Both the position numbers and the translations under genes were made by a program. The notes under the pieces were generated by a model, which did not search any database, was not told where the DNA came from, and was given only the letters and a program-made list of their open reading frames with translations. A stretch of DNA of 64,000 nt, taken from the NCBI RefSeq assembly GCF_000005505.3, contig NC_016134.3:26053584-26117583 (forward strand), written 5' to 3'. This stretch comes from Brachypodium distachyon. Lineage: Eukaryota; Streptophyta; Magnoliopsida; Poales; Poaceae. Shown piece after piece: positions 32,956 to 44,708 of this stretch (position 1 is its first letter; each line of letters begins with the position of its first letter).

Positions 32956-34253
32956 CTCATGTCCTCCCGTGTTCGCCTCGCTCCTGACGCCCTCTAGCCC
33001 GCCACCTTCTCACTGCCGCCTCGACTCCTCTCCACGACGTGCCTGCGTCGCCTCCCTGCCGCATGCCCATCTCCCTGCGCCCGCCTCGCTGCCGCCGTCC
33101 CTGCTCTCCAGCCCGCGCCCTCCTCTCTGCCGCCGTCGCTGCCGCCGCCCCTGCTCTCCATCCTGCGACCTACTCTTTGCCGCCGACGCTGCCGCCTCAC
33201 GGCCGTCGGCCCCTCCTCTTTGCGGCACGCGCCGCGCCCACCTCCCTGCCATGCCTGATGCACGCGCACGCGCCCTCGCCCGCCTCCTGTTCGATGAAAT
33301 GTACAGCGGCGGATTTTGCAGCTGTGGTCGGATCCGATCTCTCCACCCTGTCGCCTGGGTCACGCTCGGTGACGCTGACACAACCCATACATCGAGCTCA
33401 CACTCAGCCCATTACACTGTGCTTCTTCTCCTTGCTTTTGTCGAGCAGTTTCGTCGGCAGCAGCAGCCATTAATGGCACATTTGATTCATTCCCTTCCTC
33501 TTCCTATTCTCTCAGTATTTCTTCCTAAAAACCAAAGGCCGGCTGTGCTCATCCAAACCCCCACAATCTCCTAAGAAATAAATGCACAAGAAACTGATGG
33601 TGGCATCCAATCCGTTTGCCCACATATTGTTCCCTTCTCACAGGCACAGGGCTCCACCTCTGCACGCTCTCCATGCGAAGCCTTCCGGTCCGATGAACTT
33701 CAGCCAATCCACCTTTTCTCCTTATTCCCTTTTAGATCATGTTTGCTACGTATCACATAGTATTTTTTTTTTGTTTTCTCAGATGTTGGACGACTTGGAT
33801 GCTAAAATTTGTGCTCCGTTGTTGATTCTCCTTCTCAGGGTGCTGGATGACTTGGATGCTAAAGCTGGTATCTTTGATTATTCTTCCTCACTGCGTATTG
33901 ATACATACTCTTCTTATTTGTTGCTAAAACTATTTTTGTTTATTTGCTTGAATGAACAACTGCGGTTTGCAAGTTTGTGTTTTTTTGTTGATTCTCTCTT
34001 CTTCTTTCAGATACTGCACAACTTGGATGCTAAAGTTTGTGTTTTCTTTGTTGAGTTTCCCTCTCAGGGTGCTGGCCACTTGGATGCTAAGGCTGGTGTT
34101 TTGGTTGATTCTTCCTTGCTGCATATCGGTATGTATTCATCTTATATATTGCTAAATCTGTTTTTATTTGTTTGCTTGAATGATGTTGCCAGCTCAATCA
34201 TCTGAGTATATTACTTACTGGCCGGTTGACCGATCGATCGATGCATCGTCATA
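32956..34253. other. Helitron interior, left-middle part: GC-rich exon-like DNA and duplicated segment
   Basis: 32970-33400 is GC-rich with degenerate CTGCCGCC repeats and open in several frames on both strands, which is compositional. An exon-like CG-rich piece of a captured gene is possible but no protein family is recognised. 33600-34200 holds a tandemly duplicated segment described separately. No functional gene is supported. Confidence 0.5.
33783..34184 (+). repeat. Tandem duplication with four ACTTGGATGCTAA motifs
   Basis: The blocks at 33783-33952 and 34011-34184 are diverged copies, offset by 228 bp. Each has two ACTTGGATGCTAA motifs followed by a Thr/Phe-rich reading and a TTTGCTTGAATGA end. 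Each motif follows a pyrimidine tract plus CAG, like a splice acceptor. This looks like duplicated intron-exon pieces from a captured gene. Confidence 0.6.
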
Positions 34254-34432
34254 GGCCCTGTTTAGTTGGGCTTAAAACTGTTTTTTGACTTTTGGCTTAT
34301 AAACCACAAAAGCACCTAAATAGTTGCTTTTGACTTTGGCTTTTTGCTTATACCATCATCTAACAATATCAAGTCAAATGTCAAAAGCCAAAACTGAAAG
34401 CACCTAATTTGGTGCTTTTGTGGCTTATAAGC

Positions 34433-35272
34433 TGTCGGAGCACGGTCTCCGGCACCGGGGATGCTGAGCACCCCCTTTTCGGTTCGGTGGAGGGCGAGGT
34501 GATCGCTCCGGCGATCGCCGGCGTGGCGATAGACACGAAGAGTAAACGCGAGAGTTTTACCCAGGTTCGGGCCACCCGGAGGTGTAACACCCTACGTCCT
34601 GCTTTTTGTTATATTCACAAGTTTAAGAGTGTACAGATCGCCCGGGGGGTTTTCGGGCTGGCTACTTGGGTGAATACTACGATGTGTTCTAATTACTTGA
34701 GTCGGAACCCTTTTTGCGGTGGCATTGGTCCTCTTTTTATATGCAAGGGGATACCACAGGTGCCACGATGTGCAGCGTGACACGTTAGCTAGACACGTGT
34801 CACGCCCACATGAAATACAAATTTGTTCATCCAAGATGGACGCCATGCAGCGCCCGTCCTACTGTATACGGTAGAAAAGGTAGCTCTTAGGGCAACCGTT
34901 CTAGCCTTGCTAAACAAGACTAGGCCTGCTGATAAGACTCCTGTCGATGCATTAAATGCACTGCGCCCGCAGTCTTGTCTTGTCTTCACTATTCCGCGGG
35001 TCCCGCCTCCATGCCCGAGCGCGGGTTGCCGGGGTGCACCCTCCTGGCTAGCGCATCCGCTAGTTGCCGGGTGGCGTTCCTATGACTTCCCGGGGTCGGG
35101 GTCCCCGGGAGCGCTCTGTACTTGGCTCCTAGCTTTATCTTCACTGGGGGCCGTCCCCTTGAGGCAGGCTTCCCGGGCTCGTTACTTCCCGGGAGTCCTT
35201 CCTGATGTGGCCCCGTCAAAGGCGACCCACGTGTCCAGTATCAATGGGACCTCGTGGGCCACTGGTACGACA
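34433..35272 (-). repeat. 3' LTR of gypsy element 2 (840 bp, full length)
   Basis: Begins TGTCGGAGCACGG and ends GGTACGACA; the opposite LTR carries the same ends. It contains a segment of about 449 bp (from about 34602 to about 35050) that is absent from the other LTR. Confidence 0.95.
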
Positions 35273-35290
35273 GTAGCCCCCGGGTGTGGG
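35273..35290 (-). other. Polypurine tract of gypsy element 2
   Basis: On the - strand ACCCGGGGGCTAC directly precedes the 3' LTR. A GGGGGCTAC tract abutting TGTCG is typical of this lineage. Confidence 0.7.
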
Positions 35291-35691
35291 CTGGCAACCT
35301 TGACGCCTCTTCAAGTGCTATCCCCGGTCGGTTGCCGGGCTACGCCCTATCCGACGCGTGGGTCCCCAAGGGGAAAACCCCTGGGCACCCGGCCCCGTGG
35401 GCCGCTTTTATCATCCCACTCCTTCGAGCGAAACGGTCGGACACACGATCTCGTGCCTTATCTCCCTTAATCACCAGAGAGTTAAGGCCACGTCGCGTAC
35501 TCCCCTCTTAATCTCTGATTCTTTAGGACTCTTCGCTGCCCATCGTGGGGGTGTCCGTTGCAATCCACCAGCCCCGATAAATACCCAAAGCTGGCGGCGG
35601 GCACTCCCCACTGCCTTTCGCTTCTACCATTGCCTCTCTCCAAGCTCCCCGCACTCCCACTCCGACCAAACTCACTTCTCCTCCTCCGCCG

Positions 35692-38600
35692 ATGTCTTCC
35701 AAGGGGCAGAACCGTCCCAAGGGGAGCGCCAGCAAAGGGGACAAGCACGACAAGGCCGGGAAGAAGGAGCTCTCGGACAGAGCCCGGAAAGATGATGAGA
35801 TGCGAGCCAAGTTCGCCTTCTTCTCCCCCGGCTACAACGGCGAGGGAGTCGAAAAGCTGGTCCTGGCGTTGGCCACCAAGCACAATGAGCATGGGTCAAC
35901 GCGGATTCTCTCCGTCAGCGTGCAGCGCGACGGGCACTACTTCCGGATTTTTGGGACGTTCGTGCTCGCCGGGTTCGTGCCGCCACACTCATACTTTCTC
36001 TCCACCATCATGGAGTCCTACGGGCTCCTCATGGCGCAGCTCCACCCCACCTCGTTCTTCACATTGCCTATTTTTCAACACCTTTGTGAAGCGTTCGTGG
36101 GGGTGATGCCGTCGGTGGCGTTGTTCCGCCACTACTTCTATCCGAGGGTGGAGAAGAAGACATCTCTGTCCTCAGGCATGGTGTTCCGCTTCCGCGACCG
36201 GCTCAAGTCAGAATTCATCGAGCTAGGGAAGAAGAAGATCGAGTCCGAATGGCGCCGCGACTGGTGTTGGGTGCGCACCGATGAGCTCCAGGAGTTCCAC
36301 GAGGAGCCTCTCGGGCCTTTGAAGGGCTCTGGCGATTGGACGCTCCGCCACCCGAAGGACGTGGAGTTGGCCCCGATCTGCGCAAAGATCAGGGCGCTCC
36401 GTGATGCCGGGCTCACGAACACAGATGTGGCGCGCCACTTCATCGGGAGGCGCGTGGCTCCCCTGCAGCGACGCTCGCATCCGGCGTGGCTGTACACCGG
36501 GCCCGGCGACCGGACCTGGCTGCAGCGCACGGATCTGCTCTCAGAGGAGGTGCAGTTCTGGGTGAAGGGCATCACCGACGAGGACGAACCTTGCCGGTTG
36601 CTCCCGCCCAGAGCGCACGCGCTTCACGCCGGAATCCTGAACCTGGGAGCCCGGGATCTCCCACTTTGCGATGAGTGGGGGATCATGGAGGATCCCTCGG
36701 CACAACCTCCCCCCCCCCCCCCGGCAGCCCAGGCCCCAGAAGGGCACGGGGCCGGCCGCCGGCTCAGGGAAAGGGAGCCAAGGCCAGGCGCCCACCGAGG
36801 CGGAGGGCTCGGACTCCGACGACTCTTTACTCGGGGTCAGAGGAGACCTGAGCGACGTAGGCGATGACGACACTCCCCCGGCAGCCGGCGAGGTCGTGCC
36901 GGAGGAGGAGGACGCAGAAGACGACGTCCCCCTGGCGAGGTTGTCCGCGATGGAGCGGGCGAGCAGGCGGGAGGCCAGCCCGCAGCTCTAGGAGCCTCAC
37001 GGCGACGCGGGGGCTGGGGTCTCCGGCGGCAATGGCGCAGCTGTGGTAGCCGCCCCAACTACCCCGGCAACTTTGACAGCTCCCTCTGCGCGGAGCGGCC
37101 CTCCGGCAAGGAGCATCCTGGCGGACAGGGTGCTCAAGCTTAGGCCGGCGGGGTAAGTCTGATCCCACCCCGAACATCTTAAACTCCGCTTAACTATTAT
37201 GTGCCTGGCTAACTTGTTTCTTCGTCTTCCAGATCGTCAAGGAAGAGGGGGCAAACGAGCGTGTCGCCGGCTGCCCCAACCAAGAAGCCCCGCCCGGCTC
37301 CGGGCGGCGGCGACCAAGACGCTTCTGACGTGGCAGTTGTGGCGGCGGCAACGGCTGCGGGGGACCCAAGGGACCCTGACTCGAGCTCACAGGGCACCGA
37401 CCTAGTGGTAGGTATGCGCAAGTTCGAGTTTTTCCCTTGCAATTTGTGTCAATCCTTATGTTTGATGCAAGGTTCACTTGTGCAGCTGCCAGAGGGGTGC
37501 CAGCAGCGCCCGCGCCTACCGAGGTGCGGGTCATCGACCTCACGGGCGAGGTCGAGAAGGTGGTCCGGCGGAGACTACTCCCGCCAGAGCCCTTTAGCAA
37601 CCAGCCACGGCATCCACCAAGGCCGTGGCCGCTGCCGCAGGGGGCGCCATCTGAGGCAGGCGGTGCAGAGCAGCCCCCGCCAGCCGGGGCGGGTGGCGAC
37701 ACTCTGGAAAAGCCCCCGAGCCCCCAGCTCGCGCCTTCGAACGAGCAGGGAGCAGTGGGGCTCGGCCATGCCGGGGGCGCCTCTAAATTGCAACGCGCCC
37801 TCGGGATTGCAAACGGTTGAGGCGGGGTCCTCCTCCTCCGCCGGACCAACCTTTAGCCTGGGGGCAGGGGAGCTTGCCGGGCGAACCTCGGGTCGGATAA
37901 CCTTCGACCCCAGCGTGTTCCAACAGGAGCACCAGGTGATCGACAACATCCAGCTGCAACAGCGGATGTTTGTCGAATTCCTGAATGACGCGCAGCAGCA
38001 CCATGCCCGCATGGTGGCGGAGCTGGGCGCGGCGCGACGGGAGGCGGAGGAGCAGCGCACCGAGCAGCGGCGGCTCCAGGAGGAGTTCCAGCAGGCGCGG
38101 CAAGCCAGGGCAGCGCCTGCCGTGCAAGGTGTGCTGGAGGCGCAGGTCCTCCAATAGCTGTGGGACCTCCAGCAAGAGCACCAGTGGGAGCTCGAGCAGG
38201 TGAAGGCCTCACATGCCAAGAGGGAGGAGGAGCACCAGGCGGCTCTGGACTCGTTCCAGGGGCATCTCCGGCAGAAGATGGACCTGATGTCCGGCTACTC
38301 CCTGGAGATCCAGCGCCTCCGCCGCGAGGTCGGAGAGCTGGAGGCGGCGGCTGCAGCAGCAGCCGAGGCTTCAGCGCGCCGGGAGAAGGAGCTGCAGGAG
38401 CAGGCCCGCTCCCGGGAGCGCGAGCGTGCGGGGCAGGTCAAGGCCGCCCAAGACGCCAGCTCGTCCCTTGAGGGCGAACTCGACGCGGCGGGACAGGAGC
38501 TCCGACTGATCGACGACGACAACACCAAGCTGAAGAAGCTGGCTGACTCGGCGGTGGAAGCACTGCGGGGATTCGACATCCCTGTGGCTACTTTCGGTGG

Positions 38601-38976
38601 GGCGGATCTGGGGAGCTACACTTCGTTCTTTGCAGATTTCGTCGGCTGGCTGGGCGGCCTCCAAATTTGCGTCACGACCTTCAGCGACCGGCAAGTCGGC
38701 CTCACGGCCGAGCAGGTTGTCAGGCAGATCTTCTTCCGGGTCCACTCCGCCCACCCCGACTTCCCGTTCGAGTCGATCTTCGACGCCTGGTCGGACGAAG
38801 AAGAAGCCAAGGCTCACCGGGAGGCAATGAAGAGCGTATTGGATGAGATGGTGGCTCGGATGCAGGGCAAGGTCGACGACGATGAAGCCGCTGCTGAGGA
38901 GGTTGCCGGAGAAGCCCCCGATGCCAAGGACTTCCCTGACACCGACGCAGCCGCCCCAGGAGCTCCTCCCACGTAG
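35692..38976 (+). pseudogene. Antisense spliced ORF of gypsy element 2 with gypsy-type transposase domain
   Basis: Reads opposite to gag-pol. The start MSSKGQNRPKGSASKG at 35692 gives a basic N-terminus. The PF04195-like domain follows (about residues 70-230: GTFVLAGFVPPHSYF, FFTLPIFQHLCEAFVGVMPS, LFRHYFYPRV). A C-tract at 36708-36722 shifts the frame into an acidic stretch that ends in TAG at 36989. Candidate introns are 37153-37232 (GTAAGT...CAG) and from about 37408 to 37485. A stop at 38155-38157 then interrupts a long coiled coil (38200-38520), and a conserved C-terminal domain (FADFVGWLGGL, VRQIFFRVHSAHPDFPF) ends at 38976. Function is unknown; the position and domain match the antisense ORF of Tat-type elements. 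Confidence 0.75.
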
Positions 38977-40322
38977 TTCCTTTTTCCCTTTTCTTTGTGT
39001 TTTCCTGCAAGCGGCGCGAGGCGCCTTAGTACTTTTTATGTTAGCTTCCCTTGTTATTGCTAGTGTTTTCTATCAACTTGTTTTGACCAAGCTTCAACAT
39101 AAATATATCCGATGCTATTTTTACTTGCTTCTCTTCCTACGACTAACTTGTTGGGGAAGGGCTCTATACTTCTCGTGCTTTTAGCCTTGCGTACCCGGGG
39201 ACTCGCCAACCACATGCCTGGCCAGACTAGGGACCCGGGACAGAGCCGCAGTGCCGACCTAGGACCAAACAGTAGCGGCTAGCCACTCCGCCCGCGGGTT
39301 AACTACCCCGGCGCACACGCCTCCGGGACGGGCCCGCGAGCCTCGTTTGGGGGGCGTCCTCACCCCGCAAGTGTCCTTCCTACGCTTCGGCAACACAGGG
39401 ACCGAAGCCACCCCAGCAAGCCAGCGTTACTAAGAGAGGAAAACTAAGGACCCAAAGTGAGATACTTAGCTTCCCGTCCACTTGTCGAACGTATCGATTC
39501 TGCACTTGGCACGCCTGTTGGAGGCATGCGGCAAGGACACGATGGTTGTGCACTCATCGGCACTGGGCACTGATGGCATGCACCCCCACCATGTCTCTGC
39601 GGCCTCCCTCGTCTTTGTAGCCATCTCCTTGGCTTTGCTCTGAGTTACTCCGTGGCCACCATGCCCTTTTATAGGCATGGCGAAGAATCCTACTGCCGCG
39701 CGCGCCGAGCTACAGCTGCACACGTGACGACACCCTCCTGAGGTAAAAGCCTTGAAGTGGTCGCCATGCACCAATGGCTACCCGCTAGACGACACGACCC
39801 GTGAGTACTCCACGAGTACCCCAGCGTGTCTGATCCCTATCTTTATCCTGCATGTCAGATTCCTGCAGTGCCCAAGCTACATAACAAAAAAATTCGAAAT
39901 GTACGAAAAACAGTATAAACTGAATAACCTCCTGCCTCCCAGCCCCCGGGCACAGACGAGTCGACCTCAATCCTGGCTGTGAGCATCTTTACATTTCCAT
40001 AGTGCCTCGCTGGCATGTAGCAAGTTGCGGACGGGTCCAGCAGCTGCTAGGCCTCGTTCCAGGGCGTCCTGGCAACGAGATTTGGTTTTTGGGGTTCCGG
40101 CAGCCCCCTGCTCACAGCCAAGGATGATGAGACAATTCTGTGCACCTAGAGCAGGAGATAGAAGCATTTATAAGTAGCAAAACACAATATTTACCAATGT
40201 AACTCTTATCTTTATTCAACCTTGTGCTAGCGGTTTACAATCGGGCCTTACCCGGCTATACTAGCTTAAAGAGGTACGCTGCCGCAGCGTCACCTGTGGG
40301 TAAGGCGCCACCGTTTCACGGG
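38977..40322. other. Spacer between antisense ORF and integrase end of element 2
   Basis: Both flanking ORFs point into this 1.35-kb region, so their transcripts would converge and end here. It holds CCCGGGGACTCG-type phrases and no supported gene. Short open frames (for example 39466-39774 on the - strand) lack domains. Confidence 0.55.
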
Positions 40323-42313
40323 TAGAACTTGCGCAAGTGCGCAATGTTCCAACTATTGGGCACCGGCAAGCCTTCTTCGGTCTCCAGCCGGACAGCCCCC
40401 GGTCTGGTCACCTGCACTACCCGGAAAGGGCCTTCCTAGATTGGAGTCAACTTGTTCTTGGCCTTCGTTCCTTGTATCCGGCGCAGGACGAGGTCTCCAA
40501 CCTTGAGCTCCCGGGGACGGACTCTTTTGTCGTGATAACGACGAAGTCCCTGCTGGTAGCATGTAGCTCGTACAGCAGCCCGGCATCGAATCTCCTCGAT
40601 GAAGGTAAGATCATCAATCCTCTGCTTGTGTTGGTTCTTGTCGCTGTACGCGCGTACCCGAGGTGACCCATACTTGAGCTCGAGGGGCAGCACAGCTTCT
40701 GCCTCGTAGACGAGGGCAAACGGAGTTTGACCCATCGCCCGACTCGGTGTGGTCCGCAACGACCACAGCACGGGCTGGAGTTCTTCAACCCAGTGCTTCC
40801 TGTGGCCTTTGAGCTTGTCAAAGGTTCTCGTTTTGAGCCCCCGCAGCACCTCTGCGTTGGCTCATTCAACTTGCCCGTTGCTCCTTGGATAGGCAACGGA
40901 GGCAAAGTGAATCTTAGTGCCCATGTCCCTGCAGTAAGCTTGGAACACTGCACTAGTGAATTGTGTGCCGTTGTCGGTGACGATGCCGTTGGGCACACCA
41001 AACCGGCACACAATGCTTTTGAAGAACTTGATGGCTGCATGCGCCGTGACGGCTCGGACAGGCTCCATCTCGATCCATTTTGAAAACTTGTCGATTGGCA
41101 CGAGCAAGTACTTGTAGCCGCCGACTGCCCTTGGTAGCTTGCCGACGATATCCAGCCCCCAGACCGCGAACGGCCACAAGGACGGGATGACTTGCAGGGC
41201 TTGCGCTGGCTGGTTGCTCATCTTGGCGTGGAACTGGCATGCTTCACAGGTCTTGACTAATTGCTCGGCGTCGGCGAGTGCTGTTGGCCAGTAAAAGCCG
41301 TGCCGGAACGCTTTCCCAGCTAATGCCCTGGAGGCCACATGGTGCGAGCATGTGCCTCGGTGTATTTCTTCCAGCAATGCGCACCCTTCCTCCTGGGGCA
41401 TGCAGAGGAGCATGACTCCATTAGGACGCCTCCGGTAGAGTTCTCCGTCCACCAAGGCGTACACTTTAGCTTGCCGGGCTACTCGCTCCGCGGCAAGGTC
41501 TTCCTCCGGGAGGGTCTCGTCCCTGAGGTAGCGAATAATATCTGCCCCCCAAGGTGGTGGCTCCCGGCTAGTGTATGCCACCAATTTGGTGGCATGGTCC
41601 CCTATGGTTGCAGGGTCACCTTGAGTAGCCGGAGGGGCTTCCCCGGCAACTGCCTTGGGGTCGACAGAGGGCTTCGACTGCCTCTGCACGAACACCCCAG
41701 GAGGCACTTTGCTGCGTTCCGCTGCCCACTTGGACAGTTCATCCACAACAAAGTTGTCCTTGCGCTTTACGTGCTCAAATCGAAGTCCTTTGAACTCGGA
41801 CTCCAATTTCCGCACCTCTTCCACGTACGCTACCATCTGGCGGCAGTAGTAGTCCTTGTTCACCTGGTTGATCACGAGTTGGGAGTCCCCGCGAACAACC
41901 AGGCGCTTGATGTCGAGGGCGATCGCCGTGCGCAGGCCGGCAAGCAATCCCTCGTACTCTGCTGTATTGTTGGTGGAGTTGGCGAAGTCAAGCTGGATCA
42001 CAAACTTGAGTTAATCTCCGGTGAGCGACTCGATCACTACTCCGGTGCCGGCGCCCTGCAAGCAGAAAGCGCCGTCGAAGTACATGACCCAGCACCCTTC
42101 GTCTAATGCACCGGGGAGGCTCGCTCCCGGCTCTTCTTCGTCTACGCCCGTTGATGTCCACTCCGTGACAAAGTCTGCGAGAGTAGCGCTCTTGATACTC
42201 TTGGTGTTCGCGAAACGCAGCCCGAACTCCGCCAGCTCCATTCTCCACTCGGCCACCCTTCCGGTGGCTTCATGGTTGGTGAGGGCCCTTTCCAAACAGA
42301 ACCCCGACACCAC
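40323..42313 (-). pseudogene. RNase H and integrase of gypsy element 2, broken by stops
   Basis: RNase H starts in 42313-42011 (WVMYFDGAFCLQGAGTG), ends at TAA, and resumes at 42001 (NNTAEYEGLLAGL, VRGDSQLVINQV, HVKRKDNFVVDELSK). The integrase has an H2C2 region (GTCSHHVASRALAG, CEACQFHA) and a DDE core with VPIDKFSKWIEM, IVTDNGTQF and SNGQVE, where a stop at 40862-40864 falls just after the catalytic Glu. The C-terminal part resumes at 40849 (LRTTPSRAMGQTPF), meets a TAG at 40436-40438 where the conserved Trp of WEGPF is expected, and ends near 40323 (WNIAHLRKFYP). The catalytic residues are present but the enzyme is cut three times. Confidence 0.87.
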
Positions 42314-42523
42314 CGTTATGCTGTGCGTCTGGAAATAATGGCGCAGCTTCCTCGAAGCGAGCAGGATCCCAAGCAGAAACTTCTGGACCTACGGGTACCG
42401 TACCCGGGCGTCGCGCAGCACCGTGCTAACGAAGTACACTGGATGCTGCACTAGCCGCTTGCGGGGAGCAGCCTGCATGGGCTGTCCCCCGGATCCAGGG
42501 GCAGAGGAGGTAGCCGGGGGTTC

Positions 42524-43435
42524 TCACGGCTTGCCGGGAGCCCCCAGTCCTTCTGTCTCAGCCCCCGGGATTTGCTCTCCCCTCTCGGCGACGAGCACAG
42601 AGCTCACCACCTGATCCATTGCCGCTAGGTATAGCAGCAACGGCTCGCCCAGTTTAGGGGCGACGAGGACCGGCGGCGACTTCAGGTATCTTTTCAAGTC
42701 CCGGAACGCCGCTTCCGCCTCGAGGGTCCAATTGATTGGACCCTTCTTCTTCATTACTTTGAAGAAAGGCAAGGCTCGCTCACCTAGCCTTGAGATGAAA
42801 CGGCCAAGCGCCGCCACGCAACCGTTGAGGCACTGGACGTCCCTAATCTTGCGGGCCGCCTCCATTTTCTCGATCGATTCGATCTTCTGTGGATTGACTT
42901 CAATTCCCCGGTGGGAGACCAAGAAGCCCATCAAGTGCCCCGAGTCCACGCCGAACGTGCACTTCTCGGGGTTAAGCTTGAGCTTGATCCTGCGGAGGAT
43001 ATCAAATGTCTCCTGCAGGTCGCCGATGAGCGAGTCCCTACGCCGCGACTTGACGACGATATCGTCCATATAGGCCTCGATGTTTTGGCCTAGCTGGGGT
43101 CCTAGACATTCGCGCAGGGCGTGCTGAAATGTCGAACCCACGTTCTTCAACCCGAAAGGCATGCACGTATAACAGTAGCAGCCAACCGGGGTGATAAATG
43201 CTGTTTTCTCCTCATCCTCGACTGTCATCTTCATTTGATGGTAGCCGGAGAAGGCATCCAGGAAGCACAAAGACTCGCAACCCGCTGTAGAACCTACTAT
43301 TTGATCAATACGGGGTACAGGGAAGGGGTCCTTAGGACATGCACGGTTAAGATCGGTAAAATCAACACACATGCGCAATTTATTTCCAGCTTTTGGGACT
43401 ACAACAGGGTTTGCCAACCAAGTAGGGTACAACAC
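42524..43435 (-). pseudogene. Reverse transcriptase of gypsy element 2
   Basis: This is an open 303-codon segment starting MLYPTWLANPVVVPK. Motifs: MCVDFTDLNRACPKDPF, CFLDAFSGYHQM, FITPVGCYCYTCMPFGL, and an intact YMDD box (EAYMDDIVVKSRR). KCTFGVDSGHLMGFLVS and the connection region follow. It is separated from protease by a frameshifted stretch (43436-43640) and from RNase H by a gap with stops at 42314-42523. The RT catalytic box is better preserved than in element 1. Confidence 0.88.
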
Positions 43436-43652
43436 TTCCCTGATCGCCCCGGCATTCTTGAGCTTCTCTACTTCCTGCTGGATGAAGTCCTTGCGTTCTT
43501 GCGCTTGCCGGCGAACCTTCTACTTGACGGGCGGGCGTCTGGCCGCACCGCAGCCGATGCTCGATCACCTCCCTAGGGACTCCGGGAAGGTCTGACGGCT
43601 CCCGAGCGAACACATCAGAGTTCTCCCGGAGGAAGGCGACGAGGGCACTTTC

Positions 43653-44417
43653 CTATTTCTCGCTGAGGCTCGCACTGATGGAGACAGTGCATGCCTCGTT
43701 GCCGGCAAGCAGGGGCACCTTCTTGGTCTTGGTGCCCTCCTCCTTCAGCTTCGTGCCCTTGCTGATGCACGGGCCAGAGCTGGAGCTGCCCCCGACGTCC
43801 TGTCCGGGAGCGCCTCGCGCCTTCTTCAGTGCGGGTTGTTCACCCGCAAGAGGATCCTCGCTCCCGGCAACGTCGTAGTCGCCGGGATCCGCCACTGCGG
43901 AGGTCTTCACAACCTCGCCCACGCACCAAGTCGCGTCCTTCAGGTCGCACTTGATGGAAAGAACATCGTATGTTGACGGCATCTTCATCACGCCATAGGC
44001 GCAATGTGTTGCCGCCATGAACTTAATCAGCGCTGGCCGACCAATTATCCCGCTGTACGGCAACGGTGTGTGAGCCACATCAAAAATGATGTGCTCAGTC
44101 CGGAACGCTTCCTGGGAGCCGAAGGTCACCGGGAGCGTGATTCGCCCCATGGGCTGCACCACTCCGGGGTTAATCCCCCGGAACGGGTCGGTGGGCTTCA
44201 TCTGCTCCAGGGGCAGCTGAAGCTTTTCCACCAGCTTGGCAGACAACAGGTTGAGGCTTGTCCCGCTGTTCACCAGTACCTTGGTCACCGTCACGTTGTT
44301 TATGATCGGCAACACTACGAGGGGGAGAACCCCTGAACCCAAGGGACGGATCGGGTGATCGTCCGAGTTGAAGGTGATCGGCACGTGCGACCACCTCAAC
44401 GGTTGCTGTGCCTCCAC
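43653..44417 (-). pseudogene. Aspartic protease of gypsy element 2, active-site Asp replaced
   Basis: The active-site motif reads KVLVNSGTSLNLLSAK: the catalytic Asp of the D-S/T/G-G motif is Asn. A conserved IIGRPALIKFMAATH motif follows, then a long linker to about residue 255. In a working element this region is fused to gag and RT; here it is flanked by stops. The Asn change alone would inactivate the protease. Confidence 0.82.
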
Positions 44418-44708
44418 GCTTTGGAGGAGGGCGTGGACCTCACGCGTAAGCCGTTTTACGGCAGCGTGAGACGTGAGAGCATAGTCTCCCCCGTGGATGC
44501 AGGCGACGTCGCGAGGTTCCTGGAACCCAGGCTCATCGGCGTCGTCGTCACCGTAGATATCCCCGTGCTGTTCAGCACGAGGCTTGTCGCGTCCCCGGGG
44601 AGGCCGGTCCTTGCCGCCGCGGGCCTGGCCACGGCCCCCCGCGGGTTCTCCCGTGTTGCCGCTGGCTACACCCCGGCCTGCTCCGTCGCGGGGGTTGTTT
44701 GGGCAGTC

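Noticed and set aside
33010..33574. GC-rich frames on both strands after the Sirevirus
   Set aside because: Open in many frames because of composition; kept only as possible captured exon DNA, not as a gene.
33582..34205. 207-codon + frame as a gene
   Set aside because: Contains splice-like borders and internal duplication; the frame crosses intron-like T-rich DNA.
37190..38219. Long - strand frames over the antisense ORF of element 2
   Set aside because: Complement of the coiled-coil and Pro-rich coding sequence on the + strand; no domain.
41339..42106. 255-codon open frame on the + strand
   Set aside because: Shadow of the RNase H-integrase region of element 2, whose - strand frame has clear motifs.
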